In this document: one piece after another, positions 20,043-29,158 of the stretch
Numbering within the stretch: the first letter of the stretch is position 1
Layout of the letters: every line of letters begins with the position of its first letter
Origin: Paucibacter sp. TC2R-5
GTDB taxonomy: Bacteria; Pseudomonadota; Gammaproteobacteria; Burkholderiales; Burkholderiaceae_C
DNA: 64,000 nt
Assembly: GCF_025717605.1 (NCBI RefSeq)
Contig: NZ_JAJIRQ010000001.1
Span: forward strand, 248,001-312,000
Direction of reading: 5' to 3'
Program-made: the position numbers and the translations under genes
The notes under the pieces: generated by a model
What the model saw: only the letters and a program-made list of their open reading frames with translations
Told to the model about the DNA's origin: nothing
Databases searched by the model: none

Positions 20043-20413
20043 CGTGGTGCAGGGTACCACCTAGAGCTAGGCGCTTGGGGTACGGGGCGCTGTGATCAAA
20101 ACTTGATTCTCAATGCCCGCCGCCGACCGGCGATTCAACCCTGCCGCTCCTTCATGCTGCCACGCAAGGTCTGGCCTTGCAGTGAAACCTTAGTGGGCGG
20201 TGCCGCCTAAATTGATTTGACCAAGTTTCAGCCCGCCATTCTTTTGGCGCTGCTCGACCATTGACAATGGGCGCTTGAAGCTTCACCGCTTGCTCATCAA
20301 ACCTGCTGACTCGAATGCGCCTTGACCTCACATTAGCAAACCGTTTTGCCGCGTGTCCCTCGGGCGGCGGCGAGCGCCTTCGCTTGCGGATTGCGCCGCG
20401 GTTGGCGCTGTTG
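20043..20413. other. Intergenic stretch with a decayed gene fragment
   Basis: This is about 370 bases between two divergently oriented binding-protein genes. The only recognisable content is a 46-base relic of the 3' end of the 2TM-domain gene found at 21380-21703 (see 20135-20190). The rest should hold promoters for both flanking genes, but I could not assign -35/-10 boxes. Confidence 0.4.
20135..20190 (-). pseudogene. Relic of the 3' end of a 2TM-domain gene
   Basis: Minus-strand translation gives VSLQGQTLRGSMKERQG followed by a stop, matching the C-terminal region SLQGQDLRGSMMERE of the intact 2TM protein about 1.2 kb away. Over 46 bases (20144-20189) 38 are identical. A TAG lies a few codons upstream in the same frame, so this is not an intact gene but a leftover copy. 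Confidence 0.55.
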
Positions 20414-21259
20414 ATGTGCCTGCTTGACCCGCTCAAGCGCTCAGCTCTGCTCGCGGTGGTTGTGACTTGCCTCGCTCACGGCCTCGCTGCTGCCAGCGTC
20501 ATCACGGAGCTGCGTGTCGTCGTGCCCTCGCTGCCCTCCAGTGCGGCGGCCTACTCGAACTACTTCCCTCAACTGCTGCGCCTGGCGCTCGAGAAGACCA
20601 AACCCAGCGACGGGCCCTACCGCATCGAGTATTTCAAAGGGCTGCTGAGCAGCCCGCGGCAGGTCTCGGAGTTGAAGAACAATACGGGTCTGATTGATCT
20701 GATCTGGGACGGCAGCGACAAGCAACGCGAAGCCGACTTGCTGCCGATCAGGATTTCGCTATTGCGCCAGTTGAACGACTACCGGGTGTTTTTGATTCGA
20801 GCCGAGGATCAAGAGAAATTTCAAAACCTGCGCAGCTTGGATGAGCTGCGCCAATTCAGAGCCGGTTCGGGCGTGAACTGGCCCTCGACCGCCGTGCTGC
20901 GAGCCAACGGCCTGCGTGGCGAGACCAGCACCGTCTACGAAAATCTGTTTGGCATGTTGGCGGCCAAGCGCTTCGATTACTTTCCGCGCGGTCTTCACGA
21001 GGCTTGGGTGGAGCAGCAAGCCCATGCCGACAAGGGCTTGGCGGTCGAGTCGTCGATCTTTTTGCACTATGAGGTGCCGGTCTATTTCTTCGTCAGTCGC
21101 GACCGTCCTGAGTTGGCCGATCGTATTGAGCGAGGCCTGAACATCGCGCTCAAAGATGGTAGTTTCGAGGCCTTGTTTCTGAGCATCCCCAGCTTCAGGC
21201 GTGGCCTGGCCGAGATCAAAGCCAATCGGCGCCGCGTTTTCGAATTGAAGCCGCAATAG
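20414..21259 (+). CDS. Periplasmic solute-binding-like protein
   Basis: From ATG 20414 the protein is 281 aa and opens with a signal peptide (LKRSALLAVVVTCLAHGLAAAS); an upstream ATG at 20315 would add 33 residues with no obvious role. The body looks like a solute-binding fold used by orphan family-3 relatives: LRQLNDYRVFLIRAEDQ, FGMLAAKRFDYFPRGLHEAW, then LHYEVPVYFFVSRDRPELADRIERGL. The last segment resembles the lobe-closing region of ABC binding proteins. No conserved PWAR motif is present, so it is a divergent member. No transporter genes are nearby; the function is unknown. Confidence 0.72.
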   Translation: MCLLDPLKRSALLAVVVTCLAHGLAAASVITELRVVVPSLPSSAAAYSNYFPQLLRLALEKTKPSDGPYRIEYFKGLLSSPRQVSELKNNTGLIDLIWDGSDKQREADLLPIRISLLRQLNDYRVFLIRAEDQEKFQNLRSLDELRQFRAGSGVNWPSTAVLRANGLRGETSTVYENLFGMLAAKRFDYFPRGLHEAWVEQQAHADKGLAVESSIFLHYEVPVYFFVSRDRPELADRIERGLNIALKDGSFEALFLSIPSFRRGLAEIKANRRRVFELKPQ

Positions 21260-21274
21260 CTTTGTTGAGTTTTC

Positions 21275-21313
21275 TACGGCCCGTCTTTACGGCCCGTCAC
21301 TACGGCCCTTCTC
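21275..21313. repeat. Three 13-bp tandem units
   Basis: TACGGCCCGTCTT, TACGGCCCGTCAC and TACGGCCCTTCTC follow each other without gaps just after the gene ending at 21259. No function is evident. Confidence 0.6.
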
Positions 21314-21379
21314 TGCAGACTCCCTGCAAGGTGGCGACCGAGCCTGGATTCGAAATCGGCTGAGACCAGCCCCGCCGTG

Positions 21380-21703
21380 TCAAACCTGCCGTTGCTTCAA
21401 CCTTTGCATCTCCCGCTCCATCATGCTGCCGCGCAAGTCCTGACCCTGCAGCGAAGCCCAGGTGACGATGCCGTGAATGAGCAGGCCTAAACCCCAGCCC
21501 CAAATCGGGAACGGGGCATGGCCAAAATGCCAGCTTCGGTCGCTCAACAAGCCCAGCAGATAGAAGCCCGCGTTGACGCAGCAGAACACCAGCAAATGGG
21601 TCAGAAAGCCCAGTTTGGCATCGACACGCTTCTTGGCTTGCGCCTCCAAACTGTTGCTGCTGTCCTTGTCGCCGACGCTGCTACTGTCGTTCAGGTTTGT
21701 CAT
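21380..21703 (-). CDS. 2TM-domain small membrane protein
   Basis: The protein is 107 aa from MTNLNDSS, with AGGAGA five bases before the ATG. A hydrophilic start with EAQAKKRVDAKLGFLTHLLVF leads into two membrane helices (LVFCCVNAGFYLLGLL and FPIWGWGLGLLIHGIVTWA), then a basic tail (RGSMMEREMQRLKQRQ). This is the common 2TM-domain family (helix, two TMs, basic end), often seen alone or on the C-terminus of histidine kinases; its function is unknown. A partial copy of its 3' end is at 20135-20190. Confidence 0.8.
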   Translation of the reverse strand: MTNLNDSSSVGDKDSSNSLEAQAKKRVDAKLGFLTHLLVFCCVNAGFYLLGLLSDRSWHFGHAPFPIWGWGLGLLIHGIVTWASLQGQDLRGSMMEREMQRLKQRQV

Positions 21704-21827
21704 CACGTTCTCCTGGGTGGAATGGGTTGCGATGACTGAACTGTGCCTGGCTGCTTTGGGCTGGCCCAGGGCCTTGTGACGAAAGGCAAGCCACTGGCGC
21801 GAATGAGCGCCGGCGGCGACAAACGGT

Positions 21828-22433
21828 TCAAGCAGGCTTGGGTAGGCTGGCGCAATTGGCCACGCCAAAACGGTCTACTTGCACGCGGTAGCGCGCACCC
21901 AGCCGGTGTGCCTGCCATTGGGCCAGCGGCAGTCGGCAGGTCCAGACTTGCTCGGTATCGTTTTGCAGCAGCAACTCGTAAAAGGCCTCACGCTTGCCGG
22001 CTCGTTCGGCGCCCAGTTGGTCGGCGGGCAATCCATTGAGTTTGGGCTCGGGCCACTGGGGCGGGGCCGGTGCCGCGCCCTCGGCCCTGGACATGCGCAT
22101 GGTGCGCCACTGTGGGCGGGTGAAGCGGCAATGCTCGGCCGGATCGGGCCTCGCGCCGCTGGGGTCAAGGATGAGGCGGCGGTTGATATTGCGCGCTTCG
22201 GCCGGCATCTCGTCGCACCAGCTCGATTCGCCTTCTTCCAGCAGCTTCTCGATCTCGATGTCCAGTCGCCAGGTTTTGCTGACTAGTTCAACCGCCATGC
22301 CGCTGGGCTTGAGCCACAGCCACCAGAGCAGCGGGCCCAAGCTCAGCAATATGCACAGGCCGGCCACCAAAAGACGGCTGCGATCGGGTTTTGGTCTGGG
22401 GAGTTCGGAGCGTTGAGGGTGAGCCGCTGCCAT
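21828..22433 (-). CDS. Uncharacterised single-pass membrane protein
   Basis: The protein is 201 aa from MAAAHPQRSELP. One membrane helix (LLVAGLCILLSLGPLLWWLWL) near residue 35 is followed by a soluble domain with four cysteines (SSWCDEM, EHCRF, WTCRLP, NCASLP), so a periplasmic, disulfide-containing domain is likely. I recognise no family. An earlier in-frame start (22514) overlaps the tRNA and is unlikely. Confidence 0.6.
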   Translation of the reverse strand: MAAAHPQRSELPRPKPDRSRLLVAGLCILLSLGPLLWWLWLKPSGMAVELVSKTWRLDIEIEKLLEEGESSWCDEMPAEARNINRRLILDPSGARPDPAEHCRFTRPQWRTMRMSRAEGAAPAPPQWPEPKLNGLPADQLGAERAGKREAFYELLLQNDTEQVWTCRLPLAQWQAHRLGARYRVQVDRFGVANCASLPKPA

Positions 22434-22486
22434 CACGCGCAGTTCAAGAACGAGATGCAAATTTACACATGGATCGCTTTGAAAGC

Positions 22487-22561
22487 TGGTCCCTCCGGCG
22501 GGAATCGAACCCACATTTGCCGCTTAGGAGGCGGCCGTTCTATCCATTGAACTACGGAGAG
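22487..22561 (-). tRNA. tRNA-Arg(CCU)
   Basis: The minus strand folds as a full cloverleaf: acceptor CTCTCCG/CGGAGGG, D-arm region AGTTCAATGGATAGA, anticodon stem GCCGC/GCGGC with loop CTCCTAA (anticodon CCT), T-loop GGGTTCGATTCCC, discriminator A and an encoded CCA. It reads AGG arginine codons. Confidence 0.95.
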
Positions 22562-22609
22562 ATGCCCCGAGCTCGGGGCGGGCCGCATTCTCTCACGATT
22601 GGCGCGCCC

Positions 22610-25600
22610 CTACTCCCAGCGCCATTGCCAAATCAGATCCAGCGAATTGTCATCTCCCGATTGCGCGCGCAAGGTGAAGCGTTGCGCGAGCCGGTAGATG
22701 GCCTGCCAGCTGCCCCGCGTGGCGTTGAGGCCGCGCTCGTAGCCCACATACCAGCGGTTTGAGATCTGCTTACCTAAGCGCACCACGGTGCCTTGCGCCT
22801 GGTCGCCGCTGTCGCTGAAAGACAGATCATCCAGGCCGACCGATTTGATCAGCTTGGAGGTGGTGCTCTCGCCGGTGCCGCTCAGCAAGGCCATGGCGGC
22901 GCTGCTCAGCAGCGCGTTGTCGCGGCTGTTGAGCTCATCCGGGCCGCGCCCCAGCAGCAACCATGACAACATGCTGCGCTCGTCCAGCGTCGGCTCGGAA
23001 TACAGCTTCACGCGTGGGTTGCGCGCCGTGCCGGTGATGGTGACGCCGATGCGCTGCTCTTCCTGTGTCGGGCGTATCGCCAGCACGTCCAGGCGTGGGT
23101 TGTCGATCACGCCGTTGAAGATGATCAGCCCGCGCTCGATGGCGAGCTTCTGCCCGTAGGCGGCAAATGTGCCGCTTTCGGTGCGGATGCGGCCGTGCAG
23201 AGCCGGCCCATGTGAGGCTTGGGTGAGTTGCAAATTGCCGGCCAGCAAGGTGTCCAGGCCGAAGCCGGTGACGCGCAGCTTGTTGCCCAGGTCAATGTCG
23301 ATCTTGACCTTGACCTTGCGGTGTCGGGCGCCATTGGCTGCGCGGCCGGCGTCGGCGGCGGCCTCGGCCGTTTCGGGGCGCACCACCTCGACATCGCTGT
23401 CCAGCGTGGGCGCATTGCCGCGTGAGAAGTCAAAAAATCCTTCATGAACGTTCAGCTGACCCGTTATGTCGAGGGCGTCTGCGTCCAGCTTCAAATCCAG
23501 CTTGCCGTTGACGGCCAAGCGTTGGTCAACCCGGCGCAGCAGCGCGAACTTGTCGGCCAGGATTTGAAAATCGGCGCGCGGTGAGGCGCCCAGCAGCATA
23601 TCGCCCTGGGCCGTTAATTGGCCGTCGCCGGCATGGGCTTCGAAGTGTTCAAGTCGGGCGCGCTCGCCGTCCAGGCTGAGCGCGAACTCGCCGCGTTGCA
23701 GGTCCACGCCCAGCAAGGGGTTGCGCAGTACCAGGTTGGCGCCGCCGGCCTTGCCCTTGACCTGGGGCGCACTCAAGCGCCCGTCGAAGTTCGCACTGGC
23801 GAACACGCTGCCACCCAGGCGCCAGCCGGTCGGTACCCAGGCTCCCCAGGTGCTGAGGTTGGCGATGCGAACCTCCAGCACGCCCTCCAGCTTGGCGTCA
23901 GCCTTGGGCCAGAGCGCGCTGGGGTCGGCATTGCGCGCGGTCAGGGCGCCGGCCAGCACGCCGACATTGCTGCCGGCCAGTGCTTCCGTCAGATGCCACA
24001 CGCCGGGGCTGCCGATGACGCCTATGCGTGCGTCGCTGAGTGCCAGTTGTTGCACGCCGCTGTCATCGGTGACCGACAAGTCGCCGCCGCTACGCTCCAG
24101 CGCAATATCGGCGCTGAAGCTTGGGCTGGTCTTGATGCGGGCATGGCCCACCATCAGCAGATTGCCGCCCCAGCCAAAGTCGGGCTGCCAGCGGTTCAGC
24201 AAGGGCGCCACGGCCAGCGGCTCCATCGCCAGGTCGATGTCGATCGCTGTTTTGCTGTCGGCTGTGGCCGCTTGCATTTGCATGCTCTTCCAACTCAGGC
24301 CCGCGCCGAGCAGCTCCAGCCGGCCCGGCTCAAGACGCAGCTGCTTGAGGGCGGCCTGTGGCGCCAGCTCCAGCGCCAAGGCCAGACCATCGGCCTTCAG
24401 CCAGGGGGCTTTGGCCAGCGCTTTGGCGTCGGCGGCTTGCGTGCGGGTTTTGGCGCCTGTGTTGGGCGCGTTGTCCGGCTGCGCTTGCGCCAGTAGCTTG
24501 ATCTCGCTTGCACGCCACTGGGCGCCGCTGCGCCAGGCCGCATTCGGTGTGCTGCTGAGCCCGCCCAAGCCGCTGAGGCTGAAAGGGCCGCGCAGCATCT
24601 GCTCGGCCGGCTGGCCCGGTGGGATCAGCGCAGCCGGCATCTTGCCTTCGGCCAAGGCTTGCAGGTTCAGGCGATGCTGGGCCCAAGTGCCTTGCAGCTT
24701 GGCGCTGGCGCTGGGGACCTTCCAGCCGTTGCCGCTGAGCTGGGCCAGCTTGGCGCTGATGTCGAGCGCGGCATCTTTGGCGCTGCCAAGCTCCCAATGC
24801 AGCTCGGCGCTGCCCAGGCTGAGCGCTGTTGCGCTTGACTTGGCGGCGCTGTCACCGGCACCGCTGAATTTCAACGTTTGGGCTTGCAGGTCGGCTTGAG
24901 TCTGCCAGGCCCAGCCTTCGTCGGCCGCGCCGGGCTTGGTCGGGTCGGATCTTGTCCGGCCTGTCGGGCTACTAGCGCCAGGCTGGGCGCGCAGAGTGAA
25001 CTTGCCGCTCAGGCCGCCTTCCAGGCGCGGCGCTTGGGTCTGCTTGTCTTGGGCGAAGGCCGCCAACAGCGGTTGCAAGCCCGCCAGTTGCTCGAAGCGC
25101 AGATCGGCATCGGCGAGCACATGGCCGGCCGAGTTCAGGCTGGCCTGGGCCAGCAACTGATTGACCGCGCCGGCCTGCAGGGCCAGCTTGAGGCTGGGCA
25201 GGCTGCTGCGGTCATTGAATAGATAGCTCAGATCGGCGCTGACAGGCACGCCGCCGACCTGGGTGGGCAGCAGTTGCAGCCGGGCCGAGCCGGTGGGCGC
25301 TTGCTGCAGCAAGTTGCCGGCCCTGCCGGACTGCGCAGGTACAGGCCCGGCCTGTAAATTGGCTTCGAATAGCGCGGCCAGCGCTTGCGGGCTCTGTTGC
25401 CAGGCGCTGCCTTCGCGGCCCCGCCAATAGCGGCGCAGGTCGGGCACTTGGCCGCTGGCCTTGGCCTGCGCAGCCCAGCCTTGCGCCAGGCTGCCGGCCT
25501 TGTTGAGGTTCAAGCGTCCACTGGCCTGCAGCTCCGAGCCGTCGGACAGCAGGCGCAAGGACTGCACCTGGAGCCCGCTGCTGGAGGCCTCGGCCTGGGC

Positions 25601-27040
25601 CTGCAGGCTCAGCGTGGCGGGCGGGGCGACACTTGTGCCGGGACTCATGCCTGTGCCACTGCGGGCCAGGCGGCCGTCCAGGCGGGCTTTCATGCGCAGC
25701 AAGAGCGGCGGCGGGCCGTCGGCCTGCAGCTGGTTGACGGCGCGCCCGGTGCTGAGTTCGATTTCGCCGGCCAGCTGCAGCGCGGCCGCGCGGGAGTCCA
25801 GGCCTTCGCTGCGCAGGCCGTCCAGGGCGATCACCACCTGGCTGCCGCTTTGCTTGGAGCTGTTGCCCCGCGCATGCACGCGGCCGGCTGGTTGCTGCGC
25901 CGCGCCCAGCAGCAGCTCAAGCTGCTTGATGCTGAGGGCGGCCGGGTCGCCGGGAGCAAAGTTCAGGTCCAAGTTCAAGGCGCGCACCGGTAGGCGCTGC
26001 GCGTCCCAAAGGCCGGCCAGGGTATTGCTCAGCTCGGTCTTGATATTGAGGCTGGACGCAGCGCCGGGCTTGGCCTGGGGCAGTAGTTGCAGGGCGGCTT
26101 GGCCTGTCAGCGCGGTGCGGGGCAGGCCGGAAGCAAGGGCGGAGAGGTCCAGATTGCGGGTGTCGAGCTTGGCCTGGGGCAGCGGCCAGTCGGCAAAGGG
26201 CAGCAGCTGCGCCTGTAAGTGCATCTGCTGCGCCAAGGCCTGCAAATCGGCGCTGAGCGCAAGCGAGTGCAGCGGCCCCGTCAGCTTGGCCTGGGTGTTC
26301 CAGGCCGGCAGATCCTGGCTGCTATTGGCCTGGGATTGCAGGTCCAGCGCTGCCTGCAGCTGCATCTCGCCACTGGTCTGGATGCTGGCGGACGCCTGCA
26401 GTTGCAGCAGATCCCAGCGCACATGCTGGATGTTGAGTTGATGCAGCGCGCCGCCCTTGGCGCTCAGGTCCAGGCTGGCGCGCAGCTCGGTCAGCGGCTT
26501 GTCGCTCAATGAGGGCAGGGCCAGCTCATCCACCTGCAGTGACGCGATGTGCAGGCCTAGCGGCAGTTGCAAATCGGCGGGCGGCTTGCTGGGCTCGGTG
26601 CTGGGGTGGAGCAGCAACTGCACGCGCTGCGCCTGCAGACCTTGCAGGCGCAGGTCGGCCCAGAGCCCGGGCGAGGCATTCCAGGCCAGGCTCAGGCCTT
26701 GCCAGCGCAAATTGTCGATCTCCAGCCGGTCTTGCGAGCCGGGCAGGGTGTAGCGCAGCTTGGCCGCCGACAGGTCGCCGATCAAGCTGCCTTGCAGTGC
26801 TTCGACCTCCAGGCCCGGTACCTGACTCAAGAGCCAAGTGCTGCCAGGCTGCGTGGCCAGACCCCACCACAGCGTGCAGCCGGCGGCAGCAAGCAGCACC
26901 GGCAAGGCCAGCACACTGGGCAGCAGGCCGGGGCCGCGCCGCCACAAAGGTTTCTTCTTTGGCGCGGGCACTCCTGCAGGAGAGCCCGCAGGATGGGCCG
27001 CCGCCGACGGTTCATTCATGGGTGCTAACTCGTCATTCAC
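22610..27040 (-). CDS. tamB: Translocation and assembly module inner-membrane protein TamB
   Basis: The 1476-aa protein has a basic N-terminus and a single membrane anchor (LLPSVLALPVLLAAAGCTLWW). A long repetitive beta-rich body follows (the taco-shaped AsmA/TamB-type groove), then the diagnostic C-terminal TamB domain (GRIRTESGTFAAYGQKLAIERGLIIFNG, then TSKLIKSVGLDDLSFSD), ending in aromatic WQWRWE. TamB spans the periplasm, works with TamA, and is implicated in outer-membrane protein assembly and phospholipid transport. Start: GTG at 27040, or ATG at 27019; neither has a strong ribosome binding site. It lies 12 bases downstream of tamA. It is larger than E. coli TamB (1259 aa). Confidence 0.93.
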   Translation of the reverse strand: MNDELAPMNEPSAAAHPAGSPAGVPAPKKKPLWRRGPGLLPSVLALPVLLAAAGCTLWWGLATQPGSTWLLSQVPGLEVEALQGSLIGDLSAAKLRYTLPGSQDRLEIDNLRWQGLSLAWNASPGLWADLRLQGLQAQRVQLLLHPSTEPSKPPADLQLPLGLHIASLQVDELALPSLSDKPLTELRASLDLSAKGGALHQLNIQHVRWDLLQLQASASIQTSGEMQLQAALDLQSQANSSQDLPAWNTQAKLTGPLHSLALSADLQALAQQMHLQAQLLPFADWPLPQAKLDTRNLDLSALASGLPRTALTGQAALQLLPQAKPGAASSLNIKTELSNTLAGLWDAQRLPVRALNLDLNFAPGDPAALSIKQLELLLGAAQQPAGRVHARGNSSKQSGSQVVIALDGLRSEGLDSRAAALQLAGEIELSTGRAVNQLQADGPPPLLLRMKARLDGRLARSGTGMSPGTSVAPPATLSLQAQAEASSSGLQVQSLRLLSDGSELQASGRLNLNKAGSLAQGWAAQAKASGQVPDLRRYWRGREGSAWQQSPQALAALFEANLQAGPVPAQSGRAGNLLQQAPTGSARLQLLPTQVGGVPVSADLSYLFNDRSSLPSLKLALQAGAVNQLLAQASLNSAGHVLADADLRFEQLAGLQPLLAAFAQDKQTQAPRLEGGLSGKFTLRAQPGASSPTGRTRSDPTKPGAADEGWAWQTQADLQAQTLKFSGAGDSAAKSSATALSLGSAELHWELGSAKDAALDISAKLAQLSGNGWKVPSASAKLQGTWAQHRLNLQALAEGKMPAALIPPGQPAEQMLRGPFSLSGLGGLSSTPNAAWRSGAQWRASEIKLLAQAQPDNAPNTGAKTRTQAADAKALAKAPWLKADGLALALELAPQAALKQLRLEPGRLELLGAGLSWKSMQMQAATADSKTAIDIDLAMEPLAVAPLLNRWQPDFGWGGNLLMVGHARIKTSPSFSADIALERSGGDLSVTDDSGVQQLALSDARIGVIGSPGVWHLTEALAGSNVGVLAGALTARNADPSALWPKADAKLEGVLEVRIANLSTWGAWVPTGWRLGGSVFASANFDGRLSAPQVKGKAGGANLVLRNPLLGVDLQRGEFALSLDGERARLEHFEAHAGDGQLTAQGDMLLGASPRADFQILADKFALLRRVDQRLAVNGKLDLKLDADALDITGQLNVHEGFFDFSRGNAPTLDSDVEVVRPETAEAAADAGRAANGARHRKVKVKIDIDLGNKLRVTGFGLDTLLAGNLQLTQASHGPALHGRIRTESGTFAAYGQKLAIERGLIIFNGVIDNPRLDVLAIRPTQEEQRIGVTITGTARNPRVKLYSEPTLDERSMLSWLLLGRGPDELNSRDNALLSSAAMALLSGTGESTTSKLIKSVGLDDLSFSDSGDQAQGTVVRLGKQISNRWYVGYERGLNATRGSWQAIYRLAQRFTLRAQSGDDNSLDLIWQWRWE

Positions 27041-27052
27041 AGGGCGAACCCA

Positions 27053-29158
27053 TCACAAGGCAATGCCGACGCTGAAGTGCAAGCGCCAGGTTTTTGTTTC
27101 GGTGGCGCGCGCATAGTCCAGTCGCAATGTGCCCAGCGGGCTGCGGTAATGCAGACCCAGGCCCGCGCTAGTTGCGGGCCTGAGCTCGTTCCAGCTGAAT
27201 GCTGCCTGGCCGGCGTCCACAAACACCGCGCCCAGCAGGTCGGGCACGCTTTCCATCAAACCATGCGCAATCTCGAGGCTGCCGCTCCACTGCACGCGCC
27301 CGCCGGTCGGGTTGCCGAAGGCATCCACCGGCCCCAGCGCGTCAATGCCATAGCCGCGCACCGACTCGTCGCCGCCGGTGCGAAAGCGCAGCTTCTCGGG
27401 CAGGCCAACGCTGTCTTTGGCAAAAATCTGGCCCAGTTCGGTGCGGGCCGAGCCGTAAAAGCCCGCCGGCAGCGGGTAGTAGCCGTAGACCCTCAATTGG
27501 CCACGGCCGAAGCCGCCGTTGTCCGCGCTGCTGCTGTCGGCATAGCCCGCGCCCAGCAGCAGCTGGCCGGTATAGCCCCGGGTCGGGCGCAAGGTGCTGT
27601 CGACCCGGCGCCGAGTCCACTGCACATTGGCCGAGACGGCGCCCGCATTGGTGACCAGCTGCGGTGTTTCATCGCGCGAACGCAGGATTTCCAAAAAGTA
27701 GGTGCGGTCTTGCTGCGGCGTTTCGCGGTTGCGTCCAAGGCGTGCTCGCAAATTGCTGTTGACAGTGCCATCCTTGCTCAAGCGCTCGACAAACAAGGCC
27801 ATCACATTGCGCTGCATATCGGCCAGCGGGTAGGAGCTCAGCTCTACATCGGCCGAACTCTCCTGGCTGCCGAGTTTGAGCTTGGTGCGTGAGCGCAGGT
27901 TCAAGCCGAAGGGCTGGCGGTTGATGTAGTCGGCGCCGATGCGGGGGCCGGAGGATGTGTCGAAGCCCACGCTCAGGGTGACTTGCTGGCGGGGCGCTTC
28001 TTTGACCTGTACATAGACAGGGCTGGCGGTCGCGGGGCTGACTGTGGGCGGCGCTATGGGAGACGTTGTGAGCACGGCCGCAGCCTCGGCCATGGCCTCG
28101 CCGACACTTGCTGTTGATGTAGGCGCAGGAGCAGGAGCAGGAGCAGAGGCCGGCGCTTCGGCCATCGCGGCCGCATCGACTGCGTCGGCGATCTCCTCGA
28201 TCTCGACGACGGCATTCTCGGGTCGGATGTCGACGCTGGCGCTGTCGAACAAGGTGGTGCGCAGCAGCCGTTCTTGAAAGTCCAGCATGGCGCGCTCGGT
28301 ATAGGGCTCACCCGGCTCGAAGCCGGCCAGGCGCTCCACCACCGAAGCAGGCAGGTGATTGAGGCCGGTGATCTTGATCTCGCCTAGGCGGAACAGCGGC
28401 CCGCTGGCCAGCTCCAGATTGAGCTCGACGCTATTGCTTTGGGTGTCCACCCGCGCCGCCGAGCTGGCCCAGCGCGCTAGCGGGTAGCCCTGCGCGCGCG
28501 CCCGGCCCAACATGGCTGCCTTGGCACCGCTCCATTCGCCTTGCGTGAAGGGCTCGCTGACCTGCAAGCCCCAATCGGCGAGCATGCGTTCACGCTGGCG
28601 CGCTTTTTGTTCCACGAGTCGGGGCTCGGGCGCACTGGCGGCGGCGTCCGCGGGCACGGGCTCCAACAGCTCACCGCTGAAACTCAGCGTCAGCGCTGTG
28701 ACCTTGGCCTGTGGGCCGGGCTCCACCCTGACCGTGATGACGGGTCGTTGGTAGTCTTCGCTGCTGGCGTCGGGCGCACTGTTCTCGACCTCGATCTGGG
28801 CGTTGAAAAAACCTTCGGTTTCGAGCAGGGCGCGGGCTTGCTGGGGCGCAGCACTGCTGAGGCGGCGCAGCTCTTGCGGGCTCAGGCGCTGATCCTCCGG
28901 GGCGCTGCGAAAGCGCGCCAGGTCCAGATGCGTCTCCAGCAAGTCACGCAGCTTGGCCGGCGCAATGACGACCAATTTGTACTCGGCCACCAGGCGCCCG
29001 CTGCTCTGCGCGGCCTTGGCCTGTCGCTCGGCCGCAGCTTTGGGGTTGAGGCTATCGCGGAATTCTTGCAGCGTGCTGCAGCCGCTCAGACCCAGCAAGG
29101 CGATGCTTGCCACGCCCACAAGACCCAGAGTCCGTTTGAATTGAGCGGCCGCCCTCAT
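27053..29158 (-). CDS. tamA: Outer-membrane assembly protein TamA (Omp85/BamA family)
   Basis: The protein is 701 aa from MRAAAQFKRT. POTRA-like repeats (for example LARFRSAPEDQRLSPQELRRL and LFRLGEIKITGLNHLPASVVERL) precede a C-terminal 16-strand-type barrel with FRTGGDESVRGYGIDALGP, the Omp85 VRGY loop motif, ending LHFSVGIAL. Two oddities stand out. The signal peptide ends in LSGC, a lipobox, unusual for an Omp85 barrel. A 60-70 residue Ala/Pro/Ser/Thr-rich insert sits between the last POTRA and the barrel. The ATG overlaps the VWA gene stop, and tamB follows, so the three form one operon. Confidence 0.93.
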   Translation of the reverse strand: MRAAAQFKRTLGLVGVASIALLGLSGCSTLQEFRDSLNPKAAAERQAKAAQSSGRLVAEYKLVVIAPAKLRDLLETHLDLARFRSAPEDQRLSPQELRRLSSAAPQQARALLETEGFFNAQIEVENSAPDASSEDYQRPVITVRVEPGPQAKVTALTLSFSGELLEPVPADAAASAPEPRLVEQKARQRERMLADWGLQVSEPFTQGEWSGAKAAMLGRARAQGYPLARWASSAARVDTQSNSVELNLELASGPLFRLGEIKITGLNHLPASVVERLAGFEPGEPYTERAMLDFQERLLRTTLFDSASVDIRPENAVVEIEEIADAVDAAAMAEAPASAPAPAPAPTSTASVGEAMAEAAAVLTTSPIAPPTVSPATASPVYVQVKEAPRQQVTLSVGFDTSSGPRIGADYINRQPFGLNLRSRTKLKLGSQESSADVELSSYPLADMQRNVMALFVERLSKDGTVNSNLRARLGRNRETPQQDRTYFLEILRSRDETPQLVTNAGAVSANVQWTRRRVDSTLRPTRGYTGQLLLGAGYADSSSADNGGFGRGQLRVYGYYPLPAGFYGSARTELGQIFAKDSVGLPEKLRFRTGGDESVRGYGIDALGPVDAFGNPTGGRVQWSGSLEIAHGLMESVPDLLGAVFVDAGQAAFSWNELRPATSAGLGLHYRSPLGTLRLDYARATETKTWRLHFSVGIAL

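Noticed and set aside
22564-22579. 16-bp palindrome GCCCCGAGCTCGGGGC between tamB and tRNA-Arg as a terminator
   Set aside because: No U-tract on either side; it may simply be a GC-rich palindrome or a tRNA leader structure.
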